Shown here: positions 1 through 12,096 of the stretch, in pieces
How positions within the stretch are numbered: the stretch's first letter is position 1
How the letters are laid out: each line of letters begins with the position of its first letter
Origin: Camellia lanceoleosa
Lineage: Eukaryota > Streptophyta > Magnoliopsida > Ericales > Theaceae
Reading direction: 5' to 3'
NCBI GenBank assembly: GCA_025200525.1
Contig: CM045761.1
Coordinates: 79,699,551 to 79,763,550, forward strand
DNA length: 64,000 nt
Made by a program: the position numbers and the translations under genes
The notes under the pieces: model-generated
Told to the model about the DNA's origin: nothing
Seen by the model: the letters and a program-made list of their open reading frames with translations, nothing else
The model's database searches: none

Positions 1-1199
1 CAAGTTATCAATGTGGGATGTGTAATTTAGTGTGCATTCGTTTTATAACTGTATAGGGTACGCGCCTCAAGGAAGCTAAATAGCCTGCTTACAGCCCTGT
101 TCTCTATGAGTAACAATTTTGTACAGATATGTTCAAATTGTATTTATTTTCTGAATGATAAATTATATCGTTTCTAAAATGATACTCTTATCGATTGAAT
201 GATGATCCTATTTTGAATTGTATTCGTGGCATCCATAGCCTATTGTGATTGTTATTGTTATTGACATCGTTATTGTTATAGAAATCTCTGCCAGTTCCAA
301 ATCTTGGAATTATTGTATGATGGCCATCAATTGATTGTTCGGTCTTTTAAGACCTACTGTATTGTTCGGTCTTTCTGAAATGATACTTTTATCAATTGAA
401 TGATGATCCTATTTTGAATTGTATTTGTGGCATTCATAGCATATTGTGATTGTTATTGTTATTGACATCGTTATTGTTACAGAGATCTCTATCAGTTCCA
501 AATCTTAGAACTATTATATGATGGCCATCAATTGATTGTTCGGTCTTTTAAGACCTAGTGTATTATTGCTATTGGATGTACCACGTATGACCTATACGAA
601 TATAATGAATCAAATTGATTGAATTGAATGCTATTGATTGAAAATGTTCTAATGCTAATCGATTGTTTCAAAGACTGTAAGGACATCATTATTAACCTCT
701 TTACATATTTATTATTCACTGGGCTATGGCTCACAGTTTATATATCTATGTAGGTGGCCAGGCACCGGACCAAAGCTAGAGGCGCTGACTTAAGCTCCTG
801 TTTTGTTAAGCCAGCCATTGTGCCTCACTTCGAGATTCCAAGTCTACACGAGCCAAGGCTTTTGGGTGTTCCTATCTACCCTTTTTGTTAAGTGTAATGA
901 ATGTGTAAGACTTCGAACTGTACAGTTATGATGAGGGGATTATGTCCCCTAATCCGTATGCTACTTTGTATAGGTTTCTTTGGTATATATATATTTATGG
1001 CTATGAATGTGGTAATATCTACGAAAGTTTTTCTCATTTAAGAATTTACAGCTCATTGAACATCATCTTATCATTGACTGGCTTCCGCCAGCCCCTCTAT
1101 ATTGTGTTATTGCCATTATTGCTGAACAGGCCTTTGGTAATCACGGATTACTAGCCGATTACGATGCTAAACCTATAAGGGCGAGTTTAGGTCGTGACA
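1..1199 (+). mobile_element. Partial LTR (3' end) of an LTR retrotransposon
   Basis: The stretch ends in GGTCGTGACA at 1199, which resembles the 3' end of many plant chromovirus LTRs. No primer-binding site follows, so this would be a 3' LTR or a solo LTR, with the rest of the element left of the window. The start of the LTR is not resolved. The short ORF at 942-1154 has no recognisable domain. The region abuts the 3' noncoding part of element A and probably inserted into it. Confidence 0.35.
180..575 (+). repeat. Tandem duplication, ~201-bp unit, 2 copies
   Basis: A block starting TGATACTCTTATCGATTG at 180 recurs at 381 as TGATACTTTTATCAATTG. The two copies stay aligned through the ATTGTTCGGTCTTTTAAGACC motif at each end. 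Scattered substitutions show the duplication is not recent. It lies inside the putative LTR. Confidence 0.75.
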
Positions 1200-2289
1200 T
1201 TTTCAATGCTGCCAAGATAAAAACTGCTTGGTTTAATTATTTCAAGCTAAACTTGCACGTAACCAAGATGAAAATCTGCTTGTAGTGCTCCATGGTGTAA
1301 TGATCTTTGTTACGCCGAGCTAATTTCTGCTCGGATAACTTTTCAAATGTGCATAAATGTAAAATTCCTTTACAAAATTAGGGAAGCATGCATCCCCCGA
1401 GAAAAAATTCAGCTCGGTGTGAGGAAAGATTAATCCATGAGCTGGGCAAAGCGCAAACTATTTTGTAGGCGAGCAAAACCAGCTCAAAGTAACGAGAGAA
1501 CTCAGCTCAGTATCATTACATAAATCGTTCATAATACTGACTTTCTCTATAGCGAGAAAAATCTGCTCAGGGTAGCGAGTGAAGTTAGCTCAGTTTCCAA
1601 CCTCAAGTTCGACAAAACACCAATTGTTTGAGCGGGTAAGCAAAGTCAGCTTAGAAGGCACAACCCTTTTTGTCGAGCAAAGTCAGCTCGGTTCTAACAT
1701 AAGTTGGGCAAAACACCAACTTTTTCCTTGAGTAAGCAAAATCAGCTTGATTAAGAGATCCTTGAGTTTGGACAAAGCGCATACTCATTTTTGGTGAGCA
1801 AAGTTAGCTCGGGTTAACGAGTAAAGTCAGCTCGGTTTTATAGCGGAAGTTAGGTAGAACACCAACTTTATCCCGGAGAGCAAAATCAGCTCGAAAGTTG
1901 GGCATATCACCAACTTGCTTCATACGTGAGCGAACTCAACTCAACAATGGCGAGCAAAAATCAACTCAGGCAAATATGAGCAAAATCAACTCAGAACAAG
2001 CGAACTGTTTGCACGACAAGCAAAGTCAGCTAGGTTTGAGCAAATTCAGCCCGGTCTTGTGCCCTAATTTTCCGCACTGTGGACCGTCGCAGCTAAGGCT
2101 AAATTGCCCCTAGCATTCACAGTAGCTTAATACTTTAGTACAGAAATGCATAATACAAGAGAAATAAGTGGTTATTTTCTATTACACATCATACATTACA
2201 TCTAATGACAAAAGGCCAAGTTTCAAAAAAATAAAAAAGGAGAAAAGATTTCATTTCAAACGTAAAATAGCTTGAGGTTGGCCGCATTC
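1200..2289 (-). repeat. Element A 3' noncoding tail with GAGCAAARTCAGCTCGG repeats
   Basis: About 1310-2060 carries many degenerate copies of GAGCAAAGTCAGCTCGG and its variant ending in GGGCAAAACACCAACTT. Spacing is irregular, roughly 30-60 bp. No coding capacity was recognised. Tat-lineage elements are known for hypervariable 3' regions that generate tandem repeats, which fits the position directly downstream of the integrase on the minus strand. Confidence 0.6.
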
Positions 2290-3660
2290 CATAGCCTTGG
2301 TATGGCTTTGCCGTCCAAGTCCTCCAGATGGTACGCTCATTTGCCAGCCAGGCTTACTATCTTGTACGGCCCTTCCCAATTTGCACCTAATTTTCCTTCT
2401 CCAGGGACCAACGTATCGCCCATTACCTTCCTCAAGACCCAGTTCCCAACTTTGAACATATATGGATGCATGGTTTTATTATATTTCTTGAAGAGCTTTT
2501 GTTGAAAGGCCGCAATGTAGATTAGCGCCCGTTCCCTTCTTTCTTCAGCCAGGTCTAACTCCAGGGCGATAGCTTCACCATTCAAGTCAAGCTCAAAGTT
2601 TTCAGATCGAATGGTTGGCATGCCAATCTCCAAGGATATGACTGTCTCCATGCCATAAGTTAGGGCGAATGGAGTCTCCCCAGTCGAGCGCCTCGGGGTA
2701 GTTTGGTATACCCAGAGCATGTTAGGGAGTTCTTCAGCCCACCTCCCTTTGGTCTTCTCTAGCCGTTTCTTCAGCCCATCCAAAATAGTCTTATTTGAAG
2801 CTTCGGCTTAACCATTTAACAGAGGGTAGGCCGGCATAGAATTGTAGAACTCAATCTTCAACTTTTCACAAAATTTGCAGAAGAGTTTTCTATCAAATTG
2901 CGTGCCGTTATCCGAGATAAAGGCCTTTGGGACGCCAAATTGAGTGATCATATTCTGCCAGACGAACATATTTACATCTTTCTCCTTGATGGTGGCCAAT
3001 GGCTCGGCTTCCACCTATTTGGTAAAGTAATCAGTGGCAACAATGAAAAACTTGCAATTACCCTGGAGCCATTGGGAGTGGCCCAACGATATCTAGCCCC
3101 CAGAGGGCAAATAGCCATGGACTTGTCAAGGGAGCAACTCTCTGGCTGGCTGGTGGATCTGGTGAGCAAACTTTTGGCATTTTTTGCATTTGTGAACATA
3201 TTTTCTGTGCATCAGCTTACATACACGGCCACCAATAACCCTGGGAATTGCTTAGTATGCTAGAGATCTGCCCCTAATATGGCTACCATAGATGCCTTCA
3301 TAAATCTCGGAGAGGAAAGCTTCAACCTTGCTGGGATGGACACACTTCAGGTATGGCCCAATAAAGGACTTTTTGTACAAGGCGCCAGATAGAGAAAGTC
3401 AAAACTGCTTTGACTTGGCCCTAATCTTGTTGGCTTCCTTCTTTTCAGTGGAAAGAATTCGATCTTTTAGTAACGTGATGATTGGATCTATCCTGGACAG
3501 CCCCAAGTCGGTGCAGAATACCTCGGGCGTCTCTAGTTCCTCAATGCTTGGTCAGGGTAAGAATTCTATCATCAAAGGATTGGGAAAAGACGTTTGCATA
3601 AATGCTAGACCGGCCAATTCGTCGGCTTGACTATTTTCTTCGCGGTTAATTTGTTCCATT
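2290..3660 (-). pseudogene. Integrase of element A (broken)
   Basis: This is the part of pol that inserts the cDNA into the genome. Going down the minus strand there is a Cys pair of the N-terminal zinc-binding region (KKCQKF, near 3180), the start of the catalytic core (ATDYFTK near 3035), the second catalytic Asp in SDNGTQFD (near 2910) and the catalytic Glu in AEASNK (near 2800). A C-terminal segment ends in NWEGPYKI near 2365. ORF pieces lie at 2808-3014 and 2337-2783, separated by in-frame stops. The N-terminal edge is cut by the CACTA insertion at 3661 and continues at 12113. Clearly a Ty3/gypsy integrase and clearly inactive. Confidence 0.9.
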
Positions 3661-3676
3661 CACTACAACAAAAAAG
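3661..3676 (+). repeat. CACTA left terminal inverted repeat
   Basis: CACTACAACAAAAAAG, a perfect inverted match to 12097-12112. The similarity continues with mismatches into TTGGTGAC. Preceded by ATT, the target duplication. Confidence 0.93.
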
Positions 3677-4230
3677 ACTCTTGGTGACAGACTGATTTTG
3701 TCTCCAAATATCAAATTTTCGTCATTAAAGTAATCTGCGACGAAAAAAATTTGTCACCACGTTCGTGGTCTATACGTCATCACTGAAAGTACCTGGTGAC
3801 GAAAAATAGTTTCGTCGCCTATTTTTCATTTTTGGCGACGAAATGTTTCGCCTCCAAATGTTGAATTTTTCGTCCTCTAAAACATTAATTTTGTCACCAA
3901 AACTAAATAATATTTTATTTTAATTGTTTTTGGCAACGAAATATTTCGTCACCAAATATATTTTAGTGACAAAAGTTTTCCTCACCAATGATATAGATTA
4001 AGGTGACAAAAAAATTCATCACTAAAATGAGCAAAAAAGAAAATTATTCAATGACAAAAAACATTTTGTCACCAAATATTTCAATTTAGCGACGAAATAT
4101 TCAACAAATATGACGAAATTATTTCTTTCGTACTATAACATTAGTGACAAAATTATTCGTCATGTTTTTTAAAAACTAATAGCGACATTTTTTATTTCGT
4201 CACTAATAAAAATAAAAAAATTTGAAGATG
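3677..4230 (+). repeat. CACTA left subterminal repeat region
   Basis: Dense copies of GACGAAAT, ATTTCGTCACCAAAT and TTTTGTCACC in both orientations. In the CACTA superfamily such subterminal motifs bind the transposase and are needed for excision. Confidence 0.8.
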
Positions 4231-4789
4231 GGGGGTACTATTTTCTTTCGAAATTTTTCTTTTCAGTAACAATTCCCTGTGCATTTCAATAACCTGTTCA
4301 ATAAAATATCTATTACAAATCAATACAAAAATCTATTCATTTTCATAAACATCACAATCGAATTTTAGCACTATCCACAAAAATACAATATGAACTGCAT
4401 GGGGATTATAAACATGTCTCCTAATATTCACAAAAAAGCATCTACTAATATCCACAAAAATATAATATCAACCGTATGCAGATTACCAAACATATCTCCT
4501 AATATCCAAAAAAAAACATGTCTACTAATATCTACAAGAATAAAATATCAAGGGCGGATTACCAAACATGCCTTGTAATACCAACAAAAATATAAAATTT
4601 ACAACGCAACCAAAATACATGTAAGGTAATATAAACAAAAACACAAAATGAGCTACCATCGGCCCTCCAAATTACCAAACATGTCCATATCAAATCGCGA
4701 ATCTGCAAAAAAATGAAATACAAAAAAAAAAATGCAAGTTAGACAATTATTATCTTATTCATAAAATATACAATTTAATATGCATTTTT
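4231..4789. other. AT-rich CACTA interior, short irregular repeats
   Basis: No gene seen. The phrase CTAATATYCACAAAAA recurs about four times with AAACATGTC between copies, an irregular repeat of roughly 60-70 bp. Confidence 0.5.
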
Positions 4790-7165
4790 CGAATTAGTTT
4801 TCAAATCGGGAGTCCGGTGCAAGTTCCGTTAGTTTTCAGAACTTACATTGGTTCCTCCCCACATGTTTGAGGTGTTCCCCAGGCTATCCCGTAGCTGTTA
4901 CACAATTTTGGCCCCCGAATGTCTATTTTCAAGCTTAAGTGTGAAAAAGTGCAATTTTGAACTTAGTTTTCAAACCAGGAGTCCCGTGCTAGTTCCGTAA
5001 GTTTTCACAACTCATATTGATCCCTCCCGAGGTGTTTGACGTGTTCCCCGGGCCGTCTCGTGGTTGTTGCACAATTTTGGCCTCCGATGGCCTATTTTCA
5101 AACTTAAGTGTGAAAAAGTGCAATTTTCAAGTTAATTTTCAAACCGGGAGTCCTGTGCTAGTTTCGTAAGTTTTCAAAACTCACATTGGTCCCTCCCGAG
5201 GTATTTGATGTGTTCCCCGGGCCGTCTCGTGGCTGTTGCATGATTTTGGCCTCCGATGGCCTATTTTCAAATTAAGTGTAAAAAAGTACATTTTTCAACT
5301 TAGTTTTCAAACCGAGAGTCCCATGCTAGTTCCATAAGTTTCCAAAACTCACATTGGTCCCTCTCAAGGTGTTTGAGGTGTTCCCCGGGCCGTCTCGTGG
5401 CTGTTGCACGATTTTGGCCTCCGATGGCCTATTTTCAAGCTTAAGTGTGAAAAAGTGCATTTTCCGAAGTTTTCAAACCGGGAGTCCTGTGCTAGTTCTG
5501 TAAGTTTTCACAACTCACATTAGTCCCTCCCAAGGTATTTGACATGTTCCCTAGACCGTCTCGTGGCTGTTGCACGATTTTGGCCTCCGATGGCCTATTT
5601 TAAAGCTTAAGTGTGAAAAAGTACATTTTTGGACTTAGTTTTCAAACCGGGAGTCCCGTGCTAGTTCCATAAGTTTTCACAACTCACATTGGTCCCTCCC
5701 GAGGTGTTTGACGTGTTCCCCGGGCTGTCTCGTGGCTGTTGTATGATTTTGGCCTCCGGTGGCTTATTTTCAAGTTAAGTGTGAAAAAGTGTAATTTTCG
5801 ACTTAGTTTTCAAACCGGCAGTCCCGTGCTAGTTCCGTAAGTTTCCACAACTCACAATGGTCCCTCCTGAGTTGTTTGAGGTGTTCCTTGGGCCGTCTCA
5901 TTGCCGTTGCACGATTTTGGCCTCCGATGACTTATTTTCAAGCTTAAGGGTGAAAAAGTGCGTTTTTCAACTTAGTTTTCAAACCGGGAATCCCGTGCTA
6001 GTTCCGTAAGTTTCCACAACTCACACTGGTCCCTCCTAAGGTGTTTGACATGTTCCCTGGGCCATCTCGTGGCTGTTGCACGATTTTGGCCTCTAGTGGC
6101 CTATTTTGAAGCTTAAGTGTGAAAAGTGCATTTTTGAACTTAGTTTTCAAACCAGAAGTCCTGTGCTAGTTCCGTAAGTTTCCACAACTCACATTGGTCC
6201 CTCCCGAGGTTTTTGATGTGTTTCCCAGGCCGTCTCGTGACTGTTGCACGATTTTGGCCTTCGGTGGCCTATTTTCAAGCTTAAGTGTGAAAAAGTACAG
6301 TTTTCAACTTAGTTTTCAAACCGGGAGTCCCATGCTAGTTCCGTAAGTTTTCACAACTCACATTGGTCCCTCCTGAGGTGTTTGAGGTGTTTCTCGGGCC
6401 GTCTCGTGGCTGTTGCACGATTTTGGCCTTCGATGACCTATTTTCAAGCTTAAGTGTGAAAAAGTGTATTTTTTGACTTAGTTTTCAAACCGAGAGTCCT
6501 GTGCTAGTTCTGTAAGTTTTCACAACTCACATTGGTCTCTCCCAAGGTGTTTGACGTGTTCCTAGGGCCGTCTCATGGCTGTTGCACGATTTTGGCCTCC
6601 GAATGCCTATTTTCAAGCTTAAGTGTGAAAAAGTGCATTTTTTGACTTAGTTTTAAAACCGGGAGTCTCATACTAGTTCCGTAAGTTCCTACAACTCACA
6701 TTGGTCCCTCCTGAGGTGTTTGAGGTGTTACCGGGGCCGTCTCGTGGCTCTTGCACGATTTTGGGCTCTGATAGCCTATTTTTAAGCTTAAATATGAAAA
6801 AGTGCATTTTTGGACTTAGTTTTCAAACCGGGAGTCCCGTGCTAGTTTCGTAAGTTTTCACAACTCACATTGGTCCCTCCCGAGGTGTTTGAGGTGTTAC
6901 CCGGGCCGTCTCGTGGCTGTTGCACGATTTTGTCCTCTGATGGCCTATTTTCAAGCTTAAGTGTGAAAAAGTGCAATTTTTGGCTTAGTTTTCAAATCGG
7001 GAGTCCCGTGCTAGTTCCGTAAGTTTCCACAACTCACATTGGTCCCTTCCGACATGTTTGAGGTGTTACCCAGGCCGTCTTGTGGTTGTTATACGGTTTT
7101 GGCCTCCAATGGCCTATTTTCAAGCTTAAACGTTAGGAAAGTGCATTTTTGGACTTAGTTTCATG
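4790..7165 (+). repeat. Satellite array, ~169-bp unit, about 14 copies
   Basis: The phrase AAACCGGGAGTCCCGTGC recurs with mismatches near 4803, 4974, 5141, 5310, 5477, 5645, 5813, 5982, 6152, 6320, 6489, 6658, 6827 and 6996, a spacing of 166-171 bp. Each unit also carries GGTCCCTCCCGAGGTGTTTG, GGCCGTCTCGTGGCTGTTGC and TCAAGCTTAAGTGTGAAAAA. Units differ by scattered substitutions and all run in the same orientation. The array lies wholly inside the CACTA element and has no ORF. The unit length is in the range of plant centromeric and other satellites. Confidence 0.95.
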
Positions 7166-7223
7166 CCTACACATTGGAATAGTGCAAATTTCAAAGTAGT
7201 TTCCTAATTGCTAAAAAACATAC

Positions 7224-7831
7224 CTCAGCTACCAACAGTTTTTCATCATCTCTCAAAGAACATGTGGTGCTTAAGGCCTGCACTAGATCCTTACATCTTC
7301 CATACTTTGGGACAGTTACAATGACTGGAAATGGCAAAGTACTCCCATCAGTGCTCATGTCTGTCAAAGTCATTGAGCGCATTGTTGTTGAAGGTAGTGG
7401 TAATGAAAGATACATGAATGGATCAAATGTAATGGATAATTTCTTGCAAGCTGGACAAACCAATTTTGAACGATACTGACCCTATAGTAAAAAAAGAAAA
7501 AGAAGAGAGAATTCAACTCAGTTGAAAAGCCCAAGCAAATTTACAACATATGCTACCAAAGCACCAAAGTTTGAAGCAAAGAAAACTAATCCAAATACTG
7601 CTCCAATCTTAAATCATAAAACAAGTACATATTAAAATGAATTCAATCATGGTAGAAAAGTCCAAATCATAGAAGACTCACTTGGCACACATCAACTATG
7701 ATGGAGTCATTGCAAGCTAGATGATTTCGCCAGTGCTCATCTGTCATTTCTTCATCAGGTCGATCTTTTGCTTCATTTGCTTCTATGTAAGGTTGGTATT
7801 TCACACGATTGAGATCTTCATGGAGCCTATC
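7224..7831 (-). pseudogene. Captured two-exon fragment of a ubiquitin-specific protease (UBP)
   Basis: Two exons on the minus strand with intact GT/AG borders. The upstream exon (7831-7682, 150 nt, phase 0) encodes a segment with LHEDLNRVKYQPY, RPDEE and NDSIIVDVCQ. The downstream exon (7481-7224) encodes [14 protein letters not shown], then [26 protein letters not shown] and a [13 protein letters not shown] end. This matches the middle of the plant USP (C19) catalytic domain from the UBP5/8/9/10/11 group as I recall it. CPAC is the first Cys pair of the USP zinc finger. The catalytic Cys and His boxes are absent, so the piece cannot be an active deubiquitinase. It lies inside the CACTA element, so it is read as a transduplicated gene fragment. 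Which UBP paralogue donated it is unknown. Confidence 0.85.
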
Positions 7832-7857
7832 CTAAAAAAGAGCAAGAAATTCCTATG

Positions 7858-8079
7858 TTAAAAACAACAAATTATAAGAAGTATTTTGCCTCCAAATAGT
7901 GAACTTCTATTAAATCTAATATGTGATTTAACATGATCAGTGTTCCTATTCATCTGAAGTGAACCACCATGAAGGGAACCTCCAACAATATATTGTTCTA
8001 CTGTCATTTCATCTTTCCTTCTGCCTCCTATCTTCATAAAAAATGGCAATCCATAGACTCGCAATTGTAGACGAATCTG
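7858..8079 (-). pseudogene. Exon-like fragment, not recognised
   Basis: On the minus strand an acceptor-like TGTACAG precedes an open frame of about 70 codons containing LRVYGLPFF, IGGRRKDEM and GGSLHGGSLQMNRN. Base composition is less AT-rich than the surroundings and the frame is open from acceptor to end. It lies directly upstream of the UBP exons but does not resemble the expected preceding UBP exon. It may come from another captured gene. Confidence 0.35.
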
Positions 8080-9928
8080 TACACAAGTGTGATAAAAGGT
8101 GAACCAAATTAAATAAATAGTTGAATGCTAAATGTGAATTAACATTTATGGGAAAAGGCAAAGGATGACAATTAAGAATGAAGTATATAGAGCATTTGAG
8201 TTCCAAATAACTAAGATTGATATGGTTATTGCTCTGGCAATGAATCCTAAAACTATTCTGAATCAATAGACAAACCTCAAATGATCACAGACCAAAAAAT
8301 GGTCCAGCAAACAAAAATCGAAGTGTCCACTTATAATATGTGAGGTTTCCATACACCACTAGCACTTCATCAAGAGTCAATATCAACGGCCAATGCACAA
8401 GAATATTTTATGCTTCGGTTCTTTTGACACCTGAAAGTGAATGCCCAACAAGCTGGACCATTCCAGGTTAGCATCAGAGTAAGAGATCCTCGGCAAATTA
8501 TTGTTAACGGAAAATATATTTTCTTCTTTTGCCATTATTTTTAACAAGAAGAAAACAAGTTGCATCGATCTCAAACGATCTAACTAACTGTCCCACTTAG
8601 AAATTAAAATATATATATATGATATACCTTTATAGGAATCAGAAGTAACCACCAATTTGGTGTTTCCTACTAATTGTAATGCACAAAATAATATAAACCA
8701 TAACCAAAACAAACCTAATAAAATACTGCAACTATTAAATTTTTATTAGATATTAGTTGCAAGTAGAATCATCTTGAAATTAAAAATAAAAAACAAAAAA
8801 ATCATGCCTAAAATGTAATGGCTCGCATGGGAGATCTTCCTCCATAATAGAGCTCACCAGGAGCAGAACCTGTTAAGCATGCGCAACAATGGACAAATTT
8901 TAGTTAAAGCCAGCATCTATATCAAAAAGTTCCTTCATAATTTGATGGGGATTGTTATTTTACATGACTATATATTTCACATTGGTTCATGAATGTAGTG
9001 GCATTTTCAGTTAGTTTTGGGTACAGATTATTGATCATGGAAAAGATGGGCAAAAAAATAAAGACAAATGAATTAGCAAGAAAAGAAAAATATAGTGTAA
9101 GAAAATGAATCAAAATACATGCATTTCACACTCTTCCAGAGAGAGAGATAGAGCTCTTTATGGTGCCCTGCCCATCAACCACAAAATCTATTCTCAAATT
9201 TGCTTATTGGTGAGGGGAAAAAAATTCCAAAAAAAAGTAAGTCACGCTACATAAACCTAGTAAGTTGAAGCAATATATTCAACAATAACACATATGAAAA
9301 ATTAATCCAACTTTCATCTACATAAAGTCTTAGAATTCAATGAGGGCAAATGCATACATTCAAACAAATAAATAGAAATAGAATATAATAAATCTAATAG
9401 GGAACTTTTGAACTGGGCAAAGCTTTTTTGGTCTTATTCATTAACTAAAATTTAAAATTGCCCATGTTGTACATTCTCCCGTGTGTATAACTTCAGTAGA
9501 TTTTCAACTATAGTTTTCAACTTGGTCTTACAGCTATAGTTTGTTGTCATAGTATAGATTACTGATTCATGGTAATTTTGCCAAACACTTAGTGATCAAC
9601 CCACTTTATATATGATCATTGAGTTCACAAGTATATGACTAATTAGTTCACAAACAGCGAATTCAAAGGAAGGTCAGTGGGTAGGGAAATAGTGAAAGAG
9701 AAAGATGACTGAGATACAAATTTATCAAATAGAAAATTACATATATGAAAGATGTTTGTGTAAACATAATAAAAGAAATACCTTGAAATCAGACAAAGGG
9801 TTTCTAGTCAAACAATCCTATGTAACATAAACAAATCCTCATGCCAAAAAGCAAAACATTAATGTAACAAAAACAAACCCACCAAGTCTATGCACTCACC
9901 AACCCATCAATGTAAAACTTTTATTCAC
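8080..9928. other. CACTA interior, no confident gene
   Basis: AT-rich with short exon-like islets on the minus strand. One is near 8400-8300 (frame containing LILTLDEVLVVYGNLTYYKW). Another is near 8876-8818 (frame containing SAPGELYYGGRSPMRAITF). I recognise neither. The rest shows no feature I can support. Confidence 0.3.
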
Positions 9929-10043
9929 TAGTTCCTAATACAATAACATCATTGCCAGCAGCCATGCATGTGATAACTCCATGCCCCTTTGCTGTATATC
10001 TCTCCAGAAGATCCACAGAAAAAACCTGCCTTCTTGTTTCCAT
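9929..10043 (-). pseudogene. Captured first exon of a VPS18-like gene
   Basis: An ATG at 10043 on the minus strand opens a 38-codon frame containing RRQVFSVDLLERY, HGVITCMAAGND and VIVLGTS before a stop. This fits the N-terminus of plant vacuolar protein sorting-associated protein 18 as I remember it. VPS18 is a core subunit of the HOPS/CORVET tethering complexes that act in vacuole fusion. The start codon is retained, but the frame stops where the family continues into its beta-propeller. Only the exon 1 region was captured and it cannot encode a working protein. It lies in the CACTA element, a second donor gene besides the UBP. Confidence 0.6.
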
Positions 10044-11764
10044 CTTTAGAACCAAATATTTCAACCTAACAAGTGGTAACAACTTTTTCACTTGAAACTA
10101 GAACATTCTAAAAAATTAAAATAATGGAAAAAGTACAAGACATTTTTAAAAAATGAGTCACAAAGAAAAAAACTCCAACAAATGGATTGAGTTACCAAAT
10201 TTATTCACTTCCTCTATAATTGCTCATTATACTCCCAATGAGAAAGACGCAAGTCCATTGTGTATGCAAAACCAAGGCCACAAGCCAACCACTAAGATTT
10301 CTTGTCTTCTTTATTTCTTGATAAAGATTGAATTAGGAATTAAAAATCATGAACACACATTTGATAAATGGATATTTTCATCTGTGTATGACAGAAGTAA
10401 TTAAAGTTTTATGATGAAGGGCTCCCAAAAAACCCCAAGAAAAAATTGGGCTATAAATTGAAAATATTCAAAACGATGGACATTTTTTAAATCTATCATT
10501 CAATGATGTTTTCTTAAAGTTTGTGCAAAGCCAACTAAGACATAAAATGGATAAAGGAAGTAATATCTCTACACCCACTGAAAGAGAGAGGAAGATACAA
10601 AAAGAAAAGCAGAAAAATAAAAGGCAAAATGCAAAATAAATTTTTGTTACTTATCGGGCAAAAAAATACAAAACAAAAAAATGAAAGGAAAAAAATCAAA
10701 ATATTGTCACTTTTTTTTTTATATAGATAAGTAGCCAAACATTCAAACACATCAGGAAGATCTTGGGTTTGGATATCGAAATTGCTGAAGTCCCTAATGA
10801 GATAAATGACTCAGACAATATTGTTTTAATACTTTATATGTTTGCTAATTATGTATTAGAGACCCTCTAGAAAACTTCCTTTCTATTATTCCTGTTCAAG
10901 GCACCAAAAATAAATGACAAGAGATTATACTCTAGGCACTGGAAATAAATTACAATAGATTCTACTAGCTAGTACAATTGAGTATCAATCCTAATTCAAT
11001 CCTTGTCATTCAAGTATTGCATAGTGTCTAATACATTAAAAGGTAGTCTAAAGTGGACAACAACAATTGAGTATCATGCATATTAAACAACTTAAGAATC
11101 TAATACAATACCAAAGACCTCCAAATAAAGCAACCACACTCGAATGAAAGCAATACTTGTTCCAAATTGGTTGCTCAAAATTTGGTCTTTAGTTGACTTA
11201 ATTCTTACAAACTGCTAACATGTAAGTGAATATGGAATCAACAATTGGAACCACTAATTGAAATCAAACCATCAAACAAACAAATCACAATGATCACCAG
11301 TAGATTCAAACTAAAAACTCTGTAAATTCTATCCAAAATGAAGTCAGCACAAAACCCCCAAATCTGGGAGCTTAGCGTGGTGACTAGGAAAATCAATCGT
11401 TTAACGTAGGAACGTGATTTTCATTCTAGAACAATCGGGTGAAATAGGGTTTGGTACATTGATGAGAAAAAGTGAGAGTAAGGGATCAAGAGATTGTAAG
11501 TACCTTGGGGTTCGACTATTGCAGAGATAAGAGGGAAGAAACGTTGGAGGGAAACCCTAGTTCAGAGAGAGCACTCTCGATCAACTAGACCAAGACTACT
11601 CGGCCTATTCGCCATTCTCAGGAGCCTTCTCCTCCGCAACGAGAGAGATAACTCACATCCACTGAGCCAGCGTTTTGAATCGTGAGCAGAAAGAGAGACG
11701 AGACTGGGTGAGAGTGAGAATAAGAGAGCGAGAGAGAAGAGTGATTTGGGAAAACAAAACTACG
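10044..11764. other. CACTA interior, AT-rich, with a 5'-UTR-like stretch
   Basis: No long gene. About 11660-11500 on the minus strand is less AT-rich and contains CTAGGGTTTCCC, a telo-box-like motif common in plant 5' UTRs. It ends in a donor-like CAAGGTACTT near 11505. It may be the captured leader of a donor gene. The 96-aa ORF at 11653-11943 runs into subterminal repeats and is not credible. Confidence 0.35.
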
Positions 11765-12096
11765 TCGTTTTGTCCTCTTAAATTATAGGTGGCAGAATTA
11801 TATTTGTCTCTAAAAAATTTTACAATGGTGCCGAAACATTTCGTCTCTAATCTGGCGCCCAAATTTTCCACCAAAAATTTCAAGGGTGGGAATTTGTTTT
11901 GCGATGAAAAATAAAATTTAGAGATGAAAAAAAATTTCGTCACCTATTATTTTATTTATTTTAAGCATTTGGAGACGAAATTTTGTTTTTGTCTCTAAAA
12001 ATAGTACAATTAGAGACGAAATATTATTTTCATCACTAAAATATGTATATTTGGAGACGAAATATTTTTTCGTCATGCGTTTTCATCACCATAGAC
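11765..12096 (-). repeat. CACTA right subterminal repeat region
   Basis: Contains the same motif family as the left end, such as GAGACGAAATT, TTTCGTCTC and TTTTCATCAC. The first ~60 bp overlap a near-palindromic ACTACGTCGTTTT site at about 11758. Confidence 0.75.

Noticed and set aside
942..1154. 70-codon plus-strand ORF near the putative LTR end
   Set aside because: No recognisable domain and lies in LTR-like noncoding sequence.
2898..3263. Plus-strand 121-codon ORF
   Set aside because: Antisense to integrase of element A; no domain of its own.
4790..7165. Possible CRISPR-like array because of regular repeats
   Set aside because: The ~169-bp units are contiguous with no unique spacers, lie in plant DNA and within a transposon; they are a satellite.
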